Assembly: GCA_010093685.1 (NCBI GenBank)
Contig: MU006226.1
Span: 818,964-882,963 of the forward strand
Length of the DNA stretch: 64,000 nt
From: Ophiobolus disseminans
Lineage: Eukaryota > Ascomycota > Dothideomycetes > Pleosporales > Phaeosphaeriaceae
Reading direction: 5' to 3'
The notes under the pieces were generated by a model that was given only the letters and a program-made list of their open reading frames with translations, was not told the DNA's origin and did not search any database. A program made the position numbers and the translations under genes. This document shows, one piece after another, positions 1 through 12,600 of the stretch. The stretch's first letter is position 1. Every line of letters starts with the position of its first letter.

Positions 1-3000
1 TGTTCCCATTTGGGTGCTTCTGCGGGCTGCGAGGTTCGTGCCATATCACGCTGAAAAGCGTCCGAGGACTGGAACTGGGCGGTTGGCTTGGGTGCCGGCA
101 GACTGGATGGCGCATTTTGGCCATGGTAGAAGTGCTGAGGCGGCGTAGGTCCGCTAGGCTTTGGCGCAATAGCAGTGGGCATGCCATTGTTTGGCATTCT
201 GGGCATCCATGATTCCGTGAATCCGCCACCAGGACTATAAGGTGACACGTAAGTTTTTGCTCGCCGAAGGTACGCATTCTTAAGATACGGGTATTGCATG
301 ACGTAGGTCAAATATTCAGTGGGAGTTTGTGCAGCAGAAACGACGGGAAGGGAGAGTGCATTGGCGTACATTGGAGGTTTGGGAGTCCCAGATGGGTTGC
401 TCAGCATGTTTGAAATCGATGCTCGACCTGAGGGCGCCTGGCCGACCGGACTGTACGGCGCAGGACTATAAGTCGGTCTCGTGCTCTGAGCCGGTCCCTG
501 CGAGAACGGGTATGGTGGAAGCTGCTGCGGGCTGTGAGGGTTAGGTTGTGGCGAGGGTGGATATGCCGGTAGGGTCTTGGAGTGCATTGGTTGAGCAAAC
601 TGGTCGATGCCGTTTAGCACGGGCCCCGAGGTTGCAGGCTGCGCCTTCCAATTGGATGACGAATGAGCTTCGGATGGGACGTAGGGATGATACTGATACT
701 GTTGCGGCGGTTGCTGCGGCTGGTCTTGTGTTGGTGGCCGATGATGGTGGTATCCCTGATAGGCTTGGCCATACCCTTGCGATGGTGGGCGGTGATCGTA
801 GCTGACGTTCGGCTGATGTGCCACAGGAGAGTTGGGGTTCTTTCGCGTGTCTGGATTGTACACAGGCGACTTCCAGGTTGTCATATACGATTCCTTGGGC
901 TTGTACTGGTATGGGCGGTTTGCAGGTTGTAGTTGCTGTTGCATGGGCGTACGTGGAGGCACTGCAATAGGTGCAGGCTTGATTGGATACGAAGCCGGGT
1001 ACGACCGCTGCGCGAAAACTGGCACCGGCGGAGGTGGAGGCTTGACGGTTTCCAAGAAGTTGCTCTTCGGATTGTTGCGTTGCTTGGCCGGATTCTCGGT
1101 ATATTGTGGCCTGGCCTCTGTCGAAGGCCTCCCAAGATAGTACCAGAGCCGGTTTTCCTTGCTGAAATCGACCTTGGCTGTCTTCCGCGTAACGTCTGGC
1201 GCCGTATGCCACTCTGCCCACTTGTGCTCCGAGTGAGGATCTTGGAATGGATCGCCCATATCGGGAACGCCATCTGTGCGGTTAGTAATGTCTAGAGAAG
1301 CATCGCTCTCCTTGAGATGCTCCGGTAGAGGCTTCGCGTTTGCTGATGGCTTCGGTCGTTGCGATTCGTCAGGATGAAGTTTGAGGATGTACTTCCACTC
1401 AACCTCCACACGGTCACCGTCCGGAAGCACGTCGACCAGCACAGCCTGTTCGCCAACCCTATTCTCAACGACTTGCGCACCATAGATTTGGTACATTTCG
1501 CCGCCAACATATTGAAACTGGATGACATCTCGGGGCTTCAGTGTCTTGCCATAGTTGAGAACAAACTTATCCTTCTCAAGTGCCTCAACATCAACAGTCT
1601 TGTTGTTCCTCTTTTTGGGTCTGTGGAAACGGCATCGGAAGTCGTAGCCATCATAGAAGTATTCAGTGCCCTCCTCATCGAAGGTGGGCATCGGGCCAAG
1701 GTCGACCTGGACGCCAGCTGCTACCGCGCAAGTAGCGTGGAAAGCTCTGGTGCACTTCTTCTGAGAACACTGGAAGACAGCACCACGTTTCGATCGGCAG
1801 TAGTTGCACTTGAGCTCTAGGCGGTCTTTCCCGATGTTTGACACGTTGCACACAGTATCGCCTGCCTCCGGCCTGGCACTAATGTATGTCTCGGGTGTGT
1901 AATCGGCGCAGATGCGATGGGCTTTCATACCAGTGTCGGTCGGCAGCAGCTCATCGTACTCGACATCGTTGGGACACAGGATGCAAGGCATGCCACGACC
2001 TGGGATCTTGATGCGGATGCGGATACGCCTGAGCTTCTTCGGTTTCGGAGCTTCCTCTGGTTCCTTGCCTCCCCTCTTTCTCTTATTAGCGGGCTTCCGA
2101 CCGGGTTTCCCTTTGGCTTTGCCAGCGACGCTACGTGGAGGACTCGGAAGGCGACTGTCGGCATCATCTTCATCATCCTCATCGTCTGTCTCCTCGTAGT
2201 ACTCGGGGGTCGGTTCGCCTCGCAGCTTGCGCTCGATCTCTTCAACATCGACCCAAACACTGTCCGATTCGCAGTTGCATTTCTTCGCGATCCTGCCGTA
2301 GCTAAGCCAAGACTCGTTCGCGAAGTTGACCGATTCGGCACAGTTGTAGCCAATGTTGTAGCCAGAGTGGTAACCGTAAGGATACGTAATAACAAATTCG
2401 CCTTCGTAGTGGACCAGGCGGTTGACCTTGATGTTGAAATCCTTCTCCAGTCTCTGGGGAGAGATGAGGTAAGTCTTGTGTCGCAGGAATTGCGAACAGT
2501 GTTTAGCATCATTGGGCCAGATGCTCTTCATGGCCGCTTCGAAACGTCGCGCATCCTCCTGTGAGATACTGTACCACTGCTTCGGTGCACCAAAGTGGAT
2601 GTAATTGATACTGTAAAGGTCGACGTCTTCAAGATGCCATGCAAAGGTGGCCTTCCACATGCCCAAGTACAGGTACGCTGTATTGACACCAGGTACCTTC
2701 GTTCCCAAGACGTCGAGCAAATTCGGGAGTTTAGCCACGTTCCAGGAGGTCGTTCGCTCGTCAAAGAGTGATCCCGGCATGTCCGCACCGTACATTGGCT
2801 GACCGTAGTTGATGGTCTTCCAGTAGTTCTCTTCGAGCTCCTTGCATCGCTCAACAGTATACTCGTCTAAGCCAGGGTGGTGATAGTCGAAGTCCTCGAA
2901 AGCCGCTTCGTCGATGTAGTCTGTGATAGTGCCTCGATTGTTGAGGCGACGGGACGAGACCGACTTCTTTTGATCAACAGTCTTTGGCTGGCGCCCGCGA

Positions 3001-3945
3001 GCCTTCGTAGGAGTTGCATCGTCGCGGTCTTCCTTCTTGACCCTCCTCGTCGACCTCTTCTCCTCTCTGCCCGGAGATGTCGGCGTTGGAGGGACGTCGA
3101 TGGAAGCAGCATCATCATCGTCGTCGTCATCGTCCTGCTCCTTTTTCACCTGACGTTTCCTGGAGGGGCGGCCAGGCCCACGTCGAGGGGCAGGTGAAGC
3201 GTCGTCGCCTTTTGCGGGGGCGGCTCTAGTGGAGCGGGTTCGAGATGGGGCCTCTGCGGCAGCTTTCCGGCGCTCGCCTCGCTTGGCCGGGGGTTGGTGG
3301 TGCGGCTCGTCAGTGACCGAACGCCACTCGGGCAAGTTATACGATCGCTGTTTCTCGATATTCGCCTGCGTGTATATGCCGTGTTGACCTGCGAACTCTT
3401 GCATGATGGGGTTCTTGACCTTGATTCCCTTTATAGCTTCACTGAGGTCAGGTAGGGAGCCGCGCCTAAGTATACTGTGAGTAATAGTCCAATGACTGCA
3501 TTGGTGTCGCAATGACTTACCATTCGGCGGGCGGAACGACTTTAACGATACCGGACTTCATCCCATGCTTGTCAATCTTGTCGATGAAGCGCTTGAAGTT
3601 GCGGAACTGGTCCATAGTCTGTAAACGGTATAGTCAGCAGCCAGTTCTAGTTACCGTAGGTATTCTGCCATGAATGCGCGCGTGTTTTCAATCCCAGTAT
3701 ACATATTGCGCGACGCTACAACGTACCGGCTTGAAGACGGGTATCTTGCCACCTTCAAAGTAGTGATCCGGGTCAATGTCCTCGCCGTCGTCGCTGTCAA
3801 TATCGGACAGTTCCGACGACATCCTCTCGTCTCTCTTATCGTTGTCTTCGCTCGTCGGGGGCGTCAGGGCGGCTTTCGGCACTACATCGTCGTTGTGGAC
3901 AGCCGAAGCCTCCACCGACGGCACGATATCGACAGGCGCCTCCAT
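1..3945 (-). CDS. JmjN-JmjC-ePHD histone lysine demethylase (KDM4/KdmA-like), 3' end beyond window
   Basis: Predicted Fe(II)/2-oxoglutarate demethylase of methylated histone H3 lysines (KDM4 families act on K9/K36). Three exons are visible: 3945-3727, 3618-3521 and 3465 to the left edge, with in-phase GT-AG joins. About 1,260 residues are seen and the frame is still open at base 1. JmjN (GGKIPVFKP then TMDQFRNFKRFIDKIDKHG) spans the first intron, near residues 65-115. A basic and acidic linker with a GPGRP AT-hook-like core follows. JmjC has the metal pair in WHLED (about residue 382), then HFGAPKQWY and a distal His in YGYHSGYN (about 475), as in KDM4. A Cys/His-rich extended PHD lies near residues 600-700 (CILCPNDVEYDE, CNYC, HATC). 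The tail is rich in Pro, Gln and Tyr. No catalytic residue is missing. Family assignment is firm; the substrate lysine is inferred. Confidence 0.93.
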
Positions 3946-5788
3946 GGTAAAGGCAGGCGGGTGGGTCACGACTTCTGTGTTCCGACGCAGGTGCGAGGGC
4001 GTTGGGGACTAGCAGCTGTGGTTCGGGAGTGGCCTGGGGCCAGCGTGCATCGCTATTTCCGCCACGGCGGCCACACGTGGGTTTTGAAGGATCGCAATAA
4101 TTTTACAGGTTGCGCAGTGAGTGTATTGAGCTTCTGGGACCACTAGGATATGGCTTCGCGGGGTGGGAGCGATGGGAGAGCGGTGGGAATTGTGATGGAG
4201 GTCTGAGTGAGGAGGTGGAAGGTGCAGGGCTCGCCAAGGTTAGCGCAGAAGGCGCTACGCCGCAATCCCTGTCTCCCCATAACCTGGCCTGATCATCATG
4301 CGACCCCAACCTTCGAATCGCGTCGACTGTTTGGAATATTGAATAGTTCCGGAAACACCATTAAATGCTTTTGTTTTGAAAACATTTGCGTTGTTTACTC
4401 CATCGCTTTCAGGTACGAGCTGCAGCTACACGACGCGCTAGGTTTTGTGTGACCTATTTTGGCATGCACGTCATCTCCAAGCATCTAATCAGTGACTCTG
4501 ATCTTATCAGATCACGCCGCCTCAAAAGCTCCACCAGTTCTCTCCACGCTGGCGGTCGCTCGCCGAGCGAACAATCTTCATGCAGCGCGATCCAAAACAA
4601 ATTTACGGAGGCGGCTCAAGACTTGCCATCATAGCGCCTTACTCCATGCAGCCGGCACGTGAAGAAGATTTGCACCTTCACAACACTATTCTAATTCGTC
4701 TCGAAGTGAGACACTCTACATATGCAAGTGCAAATAAGGTTTCCGATCGATCTGTGGTGCCCCAACGGCGTGCGTTGCGGCGGTGGACTCCCGCTAGTCT
4801 GGTGCATCACCTCCGTTGCGAACCTGTACACATTGCTCTGCGATAAAAGCGACAACATCAATGGCTTCGTGTGCATTATCTGGAACGTAGCTAATGCCTC
4901 AAATGACCTTTGAATCGTAGTCGCGATTGTGGTTTGTCACTGTTCATACCATGCAAGTCATTGACTGAGCCGATGAGCGATGATCAGTGGACCACCATAC
5001 GGCAAGAAGGAGCGCATGTCTAGATAGGTTTGACTGAGTCCATTAAGCCAATGCGCATCGTTATGTCCTTGCAGTCATGTGTGAGTAGATCCAAGCGATG
5101 GCACCAGACACATAATCTTCGTCAAGGAAGGTTCCGCGATGTACAGACAAACAAATGTTTCCATCTGAATCTACCCTACAAAGTCAATCGTAAACGCAAT
5201 ACAACACGTCCAGAGGTGCAGATGTCGTGCAGCAAGCAGACGGGTACCTGACAGGTCAGTGTCGCCACGAAACCTCCGATCCCGCCTCCACACTCCACTC
5301 GGCAATCTCGCAGATGATGACAGGCCAGCACATCCCCAACAAAATTCTCCGGATCGACAAGCCGTCCGCCGAGCCACTGCTCGGTTGTGGATCTTACCCC
5401 ATATGTCAACATACGGTAGTCGATCACTCTTCTCTTTCTGCCCATGCAGGCGATTCCGGAGTACATGGAAGGACATGGGGTTTCAGGCATGACGACGGTG
5501 TTATCAGCAGAGGACAATGCATCATGTGAGGTGTTATACAAGCCCTAGTATTGCGCGCGCCAGACCGCATACTTTGATATTGTACAGATGGCCCATACCG
5601 AGATATCCGAGGCACCAATGCTATGCAGTAAACAGATGAGGCTGTACATGTGCTTTCGCAGCTGGTTTCTTATGTTGTTTTGCTCAGATGCTGGTGGAGA
5701 AAGGTCCGTGTCCTACTCTAGTTAAGCTTCTTCGAAATTCCATCTCTTCGATGGCGCAAGACGCCATGCGCAGAAGGTATCGAGCAGT
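3946..5788. other. intergenic, no gene recognised
   Basis: This stretch holds the 5' flank of the demethylase gene and the 3' flank of the RGG protein gene, both on the minus strand. Only short overlapping open frames on both strands are present, without recognisable domains or a consistent intron pattern. I see no RNA gene or repeat. Confidence 0.6.
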
Positions 5789-7380
5789 CTATGCAGCGGG
5801 CGCAGGCGCAGACTCACCACCGCGAGGAGCGCCGCGGAACCCACCGCGCGGGCCCCTAAACTCGCCACGACCACGTCCTCGGCCTCCGCGGAAGTCACCA
5901 CGTGGTCCACCACGCCCCCTGCCCCTGAATCCTCCTCGTCCCTCACCCTGGTGTCCACCACGTCCACGGCCGCCACGGGTATGGTGAACCTCGTGGAAAC
6001 CGTCACCACCGGATGCAGCGCCCGGAGTTGCTTGTGGTTCTGGAGTATCGTCCGCCCAGCTCTGAGTGCTAGTGACAGGAGCGGCGACGGCGGGTGTCTC
6101 TGTCTCGGCAAGATCGCGTGGAACCATCTCAAACGACTCGCTCAACGGGTCGTCGCCGCCAGTCGCTTGCTTGTCCCACTGCGCCTCTGCTGCAGCGTTG
6201 GCAGCTTCCGGCTCAATGCTTGATGCTGCCGGCGCATTTGAGACTTCCTTTTCTGCGCTTCCGTCCACGGCTGGTACAGCATCATCCAACTCAGTGAGAC
6301 CAGCGTGGGTTATGGTGGGATCGGAGACAGCTTCTGGGGTCTCAGTCTCGGGAGGCGCGGGCTGTGCTTGTGCGACGTCGTCAACCCAAGCCTCTTCTGC
6401 GGCGAACGGAGCTTCGTCCAGTGCGGCCTGCTTGACCTGAGCATCTACACGCCAATTAGTACTTGTCCATGGTTGAGTTGTAATGTGTGATCCATACAAG
6501 TGACGCTCAGCAGCACGCCCTCAGTTGATGGAACACCGTCGTCTGTGCCGTCAATGAGCTTCTCTGCCGCCAACACAGCGGTAGCGTCTCCACCATACAC
6601 CTGGAGTAGTGCGCCCTCGAACGCTTTGGTGAGATCCGAGTCGTCGTCTTCCAGTTGTCGCCGAGCCGCTGCGGCCCTCAGGAAGCGGGATAGGGTCAGA
6701 ATCTTCCCCTTCAAGATCTTCTTCTGCTCCAATACAGCTTCCGCCTTCAGCGTGTCTCTCAAGGCTTCAAGCTCAGACGAGTGTGACTTGCGCAGAATTT
6801 CCTTCTCACGCGCGAACTTGTCATCCTGCTCCTGGCCGTACTTCTGGAAGTGGCCGAACTGCTCCTCCAATTGCGCGCGTTGGGCTTGTAGTCCGGGCTT
6901 CTTCTCAGCTGAAGCTTTCTGGTCGGCGTTGAGCTTGCGAGCCGCCACGAGGTCGTCGAGGGAGACGCCGGGGTTCGCTTCGATGATCGAGTCGGTCTTT
7001 TGCATCGCACTCTGTGGGTCGGAAGTAAGACACTGACTGACACAAGGCTGAGATGTGAGGGTGGCTTACCAGCTTCTTGTTGATGTTGCGAATGTTCCTG
7101 TAGGACCATCAATCAGTGACTGTGCTTCTACACACACATGCGCAAGCTGCGGCACCATGTCCACTCACTTCTGGAGCTCCCTGACGTAGGCATTCTCGCT
7201 GTCCGCCCCGTTCGCCTTGCTTGCAGGGTCGGAACCACCGGCGCCAGCCTCAGAAGATGTCTGCTCGCGGGCAGCTGGAACTGCAGTGCTTCCAGACTCT
7301 GCCTTGGCCTTCTTCTTGCGGGCGCTCTTCGATTCACCCTGCACCAGCGATTGGAGCTTGGATACGACGTCGGGGGCCAT
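5789..7380 (-). CDS. RGG-tailed coiled-coil protein, resembles fungal YAG7-like family
   Basis: Four exons: 7380-7169, 7097-7070 (28 nt), 7011-6498 and 6444-5789, giving 469 residues; every junction keeps phase. The start MAPDVVSKLQSLV is the first ATG of the open frame. The N-terminus is Lys/Ala/Ser-rich. Residues about 70-190 are predicted helical coiled coil (NIRNINKKLSAMQKTDSII, then Glu/Lys/Gln-rich). The middle is acidic and low complexity (Ala/Glu/Thr/Pro). The last 70 residues are an RGG/RGRG tract (GGRGRGGHQGEGRGGFRGRG), the usual sign of RNA or ribonucleoprotein contact and arginine methylation. The layout resembles proteins annotated as YAG7 in filamentous fungi, which have no established molecular function. 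The gene is well supported; the family name is tentative. Confidence 0.82.
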
Positions 7381-10300
7381 TTTTAATCGTGTTTGGGTTG
7401 GTGATAAGAGTTCAGGTGAGTTTACGCGTCAGTCGCGAGTTGCAAAGTCGAAAAGGTGTAGTTGGATGCGAGTTGTGTTGTTTACAAGTTGGATGGTTTA
7501 GGATTCCGACGTAGTGCCAAGCTATTTTGTGCGGGCCCAAGGCGCTCGAGCCCTCATGGAAGCTACGAGAGTGACGTTTGATCGTCCTCCTAGTGCGGCT
7601 CTCGGTAAGTCGCGAAAGCCAGAAAAAAGATACACTTTGTGACTATCCTGTATATCTACAGAGATGTTTTAGAATTTAGAGCTCCGTTTATATACGTAGA
7701 TGTATTCGTCAAGCTCAGCTTTTGTTACGGCTTTCACGAACCCAACACAGCGGCCTGTCTATTCTCAGAGCTTTTCTTGGAGGAGTGGACTTGCTTCACG
7801 GCTTTTAGGTATATAAGCTTTTGCTGTGCTGAGATGGGTTCTGCATATCTTTGAAAAGCGAACTCAAATATGTGAGCTTACCTAGGTATAAAATCTCGTG
7901 AAGCTCGGGGGATAAAAGGGTACAGCTATCACCAGCGAGAACACGAAACATGAGTGTAGGAGCCGATGCGCCGAAATGAACCTCCACCTACTAGCTATTC
8001 ATTCAGACACGAAAGCAGAAGTTAGTATGGTGCCACCCACACTGATCGTATTGATTGGACACGAACATAACATGCACAGAAAGTGTCTCTTATGGCTACT
8101 ACACACACCTGGTACACGGAGCCAGCTTGCACGACATCGGCGATGAGTAAGACGTTCTACTCGATCATACCATTGCTGGCTGCGCACAAGAGCGGCTAAC
8201 ATGGAGTACACCGCACTGCTGGGCAGCGTAACGTCGTGCCCGCCAGCTTTGCGGGGAAACACGGACGTGATACCAGTCATGGTCGGCCGCCGGGTGCACA
8301 TGTGTCAAGAGAAGGATACCCACTGGAGTACATTCGGCGGAAAACATCCGATGCTTCGCATGAGCTGCCGTGAAAGCCTTCTTTACAAGCGAGACGAGTT
8401 GCAGGGCTATAGACGAAAGCGTCCAGAAAGGGCCAAGCTCGTGTGCGCTTTTGAAGGACTTCACTTGATGAGAATTGATTCCTGAAGTGTATACCTCAAG
8501 ATCTTCTCGTTCACCCTTGTGTATGGTGAAGCCGAACCCATGTTGGTCGCGCTTCCAGGGCCAGCATTGAGAGTCTGGCTGTGCTCAGGAATCGTATGAG
8601 AGAAGTGATGGAGGTAAGCGTGCGTGCGAGGTAAGAGCGATCTTTCTTTCCCAAAAGTGGATGGCCAGGCCGCTCATGGGTTAGTCGAAGCCCCACACGA
8701 CCACAAAACCTTAAATGGACACCAAGAGCATCGTAAGAGGTGTAGGGAGTCCATTATCGCCCCATCCACACTTGACGCGTATGGAGGGTTGTGGGTGGCA
8801 ACGGTCTGGCAAGATCCCTCAATAGAAGTCGAGCGCGCGGGGAATGCATTAGCAACACAGTATTGGCTGTTCTCTGTAGAGTCTCATGTGATCACCCTCC
8901 GAGGCTGACATGAGCGGTGCATGGGCGTCGAAATAAGGGTGTTGAAGACTGTGGATGGCGGGCGAATAAGAAGCCAAGGTTTGAGACAATGTGACCTCGT
9001 GAAAGAAGCGTGCATGCGGCTATCGAAAGACGCGCAGGTGACAAGATGATAAGCAAAATACTGGCCCACTGCACGCTTCGTGATAATGAGTGCAGTTGGA
9101 AGAGATGTGGTTTCTTTGGTAATAAGAAAGAGAGAGAGGTGGACGTGGTAAGAAGAGTTGACATGCATCTTACCTCGAGCTAGCAGCGCTCTCTGTCTGC
9201 AACATAGAAGATCAAGAGTCCAGATTCGTCAAGTTTCTTTAGGGCATGAAAAACACCGTGTTACCTGCTTATTCTAGACTGAAAGACACTCGAAACATAT
9301 TGAGGCTAAGATGTGGGTGGTTGTGCGGCGAACCTAAACACTCGAGAAGCCGCGGAGTGGTGGTCCCAGGGCTGTTGACATTGCGATGGCTGACCCAACC
9401 CAGGATACCACCTGATAATTCTGAGCATTGTTTGCATGGCTTCAGAGGATTGTAGAAAGTAAAATGACGCTGTTTGGGTGTATGTTCAAACGCATGTTGT
9501 GGGTGTCGCATGATCGGACCGAATCAGGATTGGAGTGTAGGGTAGCAGCGAGGAGAATGTGCCTAGACAGGCCATGGTGTCACATGTCACCGCCATGTGA
9601 ACGCGTTGTTAAAGCAGGTTGTCTGTTATCGATATATAGCGAGACGGCTACTAGGCATTGTCGCGACACTCTGGTAGCAGAAAAGCAGCAATGTTCAGAT
9701 GGCTTCCATGACAAATGATGGAGGGCTGCAGCTCCAAGATTGAACTTACTCGGACGACAGACTGATAAAGAGATGCGTCTGCCATGTTTCATTGATGAAG
9801 TGGTGGGCTGGGAGTCAGGTGGGGAAACCTGGCATGGTGCCATGCTGAGGTTTGATTCGCCCGGCAGCAGGCTTGACCGGGGATGCGAGTAGCGGCTTGC
9901 CCAGGGCTCGCGCGCTTTAAACACAAGTGCCTGCCCGAAGTTCTCACGTGCTCGTCGTCCTCACTGCGCTGGGAAGTGTCCATCGAGCATCTTGCGGTGT
10001 CTTTTTCAACGGTGTTTGCTGTTGCTAGTCTGTGACGACGAAATAACGACCTTGTCTAACCCGCCTTCCTTCCCTCGACTCGCGGCGACCTACCGCTCAA
10101 CCAAGGCGGACGTGACGACCCTCAGTCACGAGATTGCTCGACTACGAACTTCAAAGACGCACCTAGGTAAGCCAGACCCGTCCGATCCCCCGTCGCAACA
10201 TGTCGAAATCCCTCCTGCTTCGTCCTGGTGGCGATGCCGGGCATGCCCACGCTATGCTCCCGCCTGCGACAGTCGCGCCTGCCCTCCGGCGGTCGTGGTT

Positions 10301-10962
10301 GCCTCCGCCTGGCGCTGGCAGTTCGCTGGGTGTTCTCATGCTCCGCGTCCCACTCTCGACGCGCGCATCCACGACGAAACGGCGCACGACTGCTCTGTGC
10401 GCTTGCTGCGACCCGCCTGTTCACACGATACGACGAGTCGTCTCCTTTGAGCAGTGACAGGCCGGGTGTACAGCAACTGGCAATCGATGCGCCCAATCGC
10501 CCGCTTGCTCGCGCTGGGTTGCACCGCACTCACGTACTCACCTACCCGTGCCCGTGCTAACGTTTGCCATTCACCAGGCGCCTGCAGCGTCGCCCCAGCG
10601 CATATTTGCTCGGCCGATCACGATTCGGTTTGCGCGTGAACTGAGGCATAGCGCCGCTGCTTCCCCGCCTCGGCTGCTTTGCGCCTGCGACTCACCCCTC
10701 GAGCGCGTCCACCCTCGCCCGTCTTATCGCCGACCTCCTTCCTCGACTCAACCCGGATCGATCCTGCCGGCTACCCCACGGCTCCCGACATAGTGTCGCA
10801 GTTCCACCTCCACCGCAGCGCTCCCGTCAGTCATTGGCACTCGCGTACGCCAGGGTCCAAGGGTTGAGCGACCAGAGACCGCACCCTTTGTTCCTTCCTG
10901 TTGCAGTGGCCCTCACCCACAGCACCTGCCAGGCTATCACCGCGCGCACCTGCCAAACAAGC
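7381..10962. other. long intergenic stretch with pyrimidine-rich leader
   Basis: No protein gene is recognised. The right part (about 10,020-10,960) is C/T-rich on the plus strand and probably contains the promoter and a long 5' leader of the bHLH gene. It contains several short upstream ATG frames. A palindromic CACGTG lies at 9945-9950 and a TATATAAG run near 7810, not linked to any gene I can identify. Confidence 0.5.
9945..9950. promoter_or_regulatory. CACGTG E-box upstream of the Cbf1-like gene
   Basis: A perfect CACGTG palindrome sits about 1 kb upstream of the start codon of a predicted CACGTG-binding bHLH factor, just before the pyrimidine-rich leader. The flank (CTCACGTG) misses the yeast Cbf1 core RTCACRTG by one base. 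A role in autoregulation is inference from position only. Confidence 0.3.
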
Positions 10963-11886
10963 ATGGCCGATACAGCCGGATACCCTACTGACGCCAAGCT
11001 GGACTCACACAACGCCCACACGAACAAACGGAAGCGCGATACACGCGATCAGGGCCTGAACCGACCCGCCCCCAACTCCAACACAGATCTGGCCGACCAA
11101 GTCACCGCCAACTTCCTGGCCGCCCACAACGCCGGCGACGACGACATGGAGCAGCAGTTCAATGTACACCAGAATGGCGGAAACACTGCGAGTGTTGGAG
11201 ACACCGCCGCCGCTGCCCTCGCATACCACCAGATGACCGTCCCCCAGCCGACAGAGCTACAGTTCCAGACACAGGGCTCTGGGAGCGATTCTTTCAGCAT
11301 GGGCGACCACCACCAGCAACAGACCGGCATGCAAGATTTCAGCTTGGAGGCCCTGAAAGCTGCCACACAGACAGGACGCCCAGGCCAATCAGCGCCGAGC
11401 GACTCGCCCCCGCAGAGCGCCACCCTTAAGCCTCCCGTCGGTTCAGATGAGTGGCACAAGGTTCGGAGGGACAACCACAAAGAAGGTAAGAGATTCGAGC
11501 GCTCCTGCTTATGCCGCGACTAACTTTTGCTAGTGGAACGCCGTCGACGAGAAACCATCAACGAGGGCATCAACGAGCTCGCCAAGATCGTACCTGGCTG
11601 CGAGAAAAACAAGGGCTCCATTCTACAACGTGCCGTCCAGTTCATCACCCAGCTGAAGGAGAACGAACAACAAAACATCGAAAAGTGGACGCTCGAGAAG
11701 CTGCTGACTGAGCAGGCCATCACAGAACTCAGTGCCAGCTGCGATAAATTCAAGGCTGAATGCCAACGAGCCTGGGATGAGTGCCAGATCTACAAGCGGG
11801 CCTGCGAGAACGCCGGCATCTTACCTGACGAGATTAAGGAGCGCCAGGAGAACGGTGAGCAGTCGGGGCCGAGCTCGATGTCATGA
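10963..11886 (+). CDS. cbf1: Cbf1-like bHLH transcription factor
   Basis: Two exons, 10963-11485 and 11534-11886, give 291 residues; the 48-nt intron falls inside the basic region (HKE|VERRRRETINEG). The first ~165 residues are low complexity (Asn, Gln, Asp, Ser), with a KRKRD basic patch near residue 20. The basic region carries the His-Glu-Arg set (H..E..R) that reads CACGTG E-boxes. Helix 1 (INEGINELAKIVPGCEKNKG), loop and helix 2 (SILQRAVQFITQLKENEQQN) follow, then a long leucine-containing coiled coil for dimerisation. This is the layout of yeast Cbf1, a nuclear factor that regulates sulphur-amino-acid genes and binds centromere CDEI. The start MADTAGYP is the first in-frame ATG; the open frame extends upstream only from non-ATG codons. 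Confidence 0.92.
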
Positions 11887-12600
11887 TTAGTGTTGAGGAC
11901 GACGGACGTTTTCATTTGCTACGTATCCTTCAGTCCTTTTGTAATGTCTCACGATGCTTTGTTACTCATATACGGCGAACATGTGCGGTGTCTTCCTTCG
12001 CAGGGTGTGGATGACTCCAATCGTCTGCACCACGATGTTATTGCCTGTTACCAGTCCACGGCCAGGACTTTCAACCGCTGGCGTTGGTCGGTGGAGGTTA
12101 CACTCGTTCTGTGCGAATGTGCAGTATTTCTTTTCTTTTCGCATTAGGTGGCGGTCTATACACATTTCGCAGGTAGAGGCAATGGAGGCCGACTTCTTCG
12201 ATATTTAGGTTCGCCTTCTTCACTAGGGAGTCCAAGGACTTTTCAACAACACATAATTGTCTTCGCGACACAGTTTGTATATGGGGATGTTGTATGTAAT
12301 CTGTGTGATACAGTGATAGCCCTCCAAAATGCGAATTGCCCAGAGTACCGATCATGTTGATCCTGCTGTCGTCTCATTGGCCAAAGATGCATCCAAGTTC
12401 CGCAAGTGCACCTGCACCATGCATGCACTGAAGCTCCCTTCCTCGATGGTGTAAGCCCACGCTTCCTCCCACACCTCCCGCACCTCATTTCCTCCCAGCA
12501 TGTGCCGAACGTGAGGACTTGCTCACCATGGTGGGCTCCACAGCATTGACCACCAGCAATCACTCACCGCCCCGCACATCACCACCCAGCATACGCTGCA
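11887..12600. other. intergenic: bHLH 3' flank and far11 promoter
   Basis: This holds the downstream region of the bHLH gene and the upstream region of the Far11 homologue. Only short non-homologous frames are present, and no RNA gene or repeat was seen. Confidence 0.6.

Noticed and set aside
541..1221. 226-codon minus-strand frame in the demethylase region
   Set aside because: Out of phase with the real exon, which stays open from 3465 to base 1 and reads TAKVDFSKENRLWYYLGRPS here.
10200..10457. 85-codon ATG frame in the C/T-rich region upstream of the bHLH gene
   Set aside because: All frames on both strands are open here because the sequence is GC-rich and stop-poor; more likely leader sequence or an upstream ORF than a gene.
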